Made by a program: the position numbers and the translations under genes. This document shows positions 40,147 through 40,394 of a stretch of 40,394 nt of DNA, piece after piece. Each line of letters opens with the position of its first letter. The stretch's first letter is position 1. Origin of the DNA: Ornithinicoccus halotolerans (lineage in GTDB: Bacteria; Actinomycetota; Actinomycetes; Actinomycetales; Dermatophilaceae); NCBI RefSeq assembly GCF_009602535.1, contig NZ_WIQI01000018.1:1-40394 (forward strand). The letters run 5' to 3'. Under the pieces are notes generated by a model. The model was given only the letters and a program-made list of their open reading frames with translations. It did not search any database and was not told the DNA's origin.

Positions 40147-40394
40147 CTATGTCGTGCCCGGTGGGCCCTGGCGGGCACGTCCCGGCCGTGGGATCGGCCC
40201 GGTGGCGTCCGGGTCCTCCGGCCACGCGCGTGGCTCCTCGCCGCCCCGGGCTCCGCTCCCGGGGCGGGCCTCGCCGGGCAGGTCGAAGCCGCTCCGGTCC
40301 TGACCCGCGGCCGGTGTGACCGGCGCCACGCCACGCCGCCGGCGCGGCCGCGGGGGGACCCGCACCGGGACGTACTGGTCGGCCTCCTCGGTGG
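40147..40394 (-). CDS. Partial hypothetical protein, C-terminal end
   Basis: The minus-strand frame is open from the right edge to a stop at 40147-40149. The visible ~82 residues start TEEADQYVPVRVPPRP, then an Arg run, and continue Gly/Pro/Arg-rich to ARQGPPGTT. No domain is visible in this low-complexity tail; the main part of the protein lies beyond the window. The start GTG at 40365 would be an internal codon of this longer frame. The coding call rests on the open frame and position upstream of def. Confidence 0.4.
   Translation of the reverse strand, partial: TEEADQYVPVRVPPRPRRRRGVAPVTPAAGQDRSGFDLPGEARPGSGARGGEEPRAWPEDPDATGPIPRPGRARQGPPGTT

Overview
The window is very GC-rich actinobacterial chromosome. 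Several genes have TANNNT -10 boxes 6-8 bases before their start codons, which suggests leaderless mRNAs. Terminators are GC palindromes with weak or no T-tracts. Gene content (EtfD-like Fe-S oxidoreductase, bifunctional-type Dcd, LCP protein, YtxH-like and ChaB-like small proteins) fits the Geodermatophilaceae (Blastococcus, Modestobacter, Geodermatophilus) or a close relative. The genus is inference.

Left core (1-16541): end of a P1/S58 peptidase; purU, an SDR dehydrogenase and cutA; tRNA-Gly(CCC); dcd; a four-gene osmoprotectant-type ABC transporter; an EtfD-like membrane Fe-S protein on the minus strand; cysK-cysE overlapping by one base; a YtxH-like small protein; tRNA-Ser(TGA); a cold-shock protein; an LCP cell-wall ligase; tRNA-Ser(GCT); a small acidic protein; a CPA1-type cation/proton antiporter; tRNA-Arg(ACG).

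Genomic island (about 16.5-30.24 kb): it begins at the 3' end of tRNA-Arg(ACG) and ends at a second copy of the tRNA end (13 identical bases, 30229-30241). A truncated tyrosine recombinase and an IS3-type transposase remnant lie beside the right end. Base composition is more mixed and genes are sparse. Intact-looking genes are a 269-aa two-TM protein, a 389-aa four-TM protein, a 294-aa protein with an HEPN-type RNxxxxH motif, and a 1253-aa protein with a possible nuclease-like N-terminus, a region resembling an NTPase core without a Walker A, and a long helical C-terminus. Broken genes are a metzincin-type metallopeptidase, a coiled-coil protein (slip at a run of seven G/C), a Cys-cluster protein, and an N-terminal scrap resembling sacsin-type ATPases. 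I read this as a decaying, defence-type island. The 1253-aa and HEPN-like proteins are the best candidates for something undescribed.

Right core (30.4-40.4 kb): a membrane-anchored Ser/Thr/Pro-linker protein with a perfect inverted repeat upstream; a small acidic protein; a thioredoxin-reductase-like flavoprotein; a ChaB-like protein; a small acidic protein and a cupin; a minus-strand unit of aminotransferase, D-2-hydroxyacid dehydrogenase and a divergent Nramp-like transporter; a divergently transcribed sugar-porter MFS transporter; peptide deformylase; and the end of an unrecognised gene.
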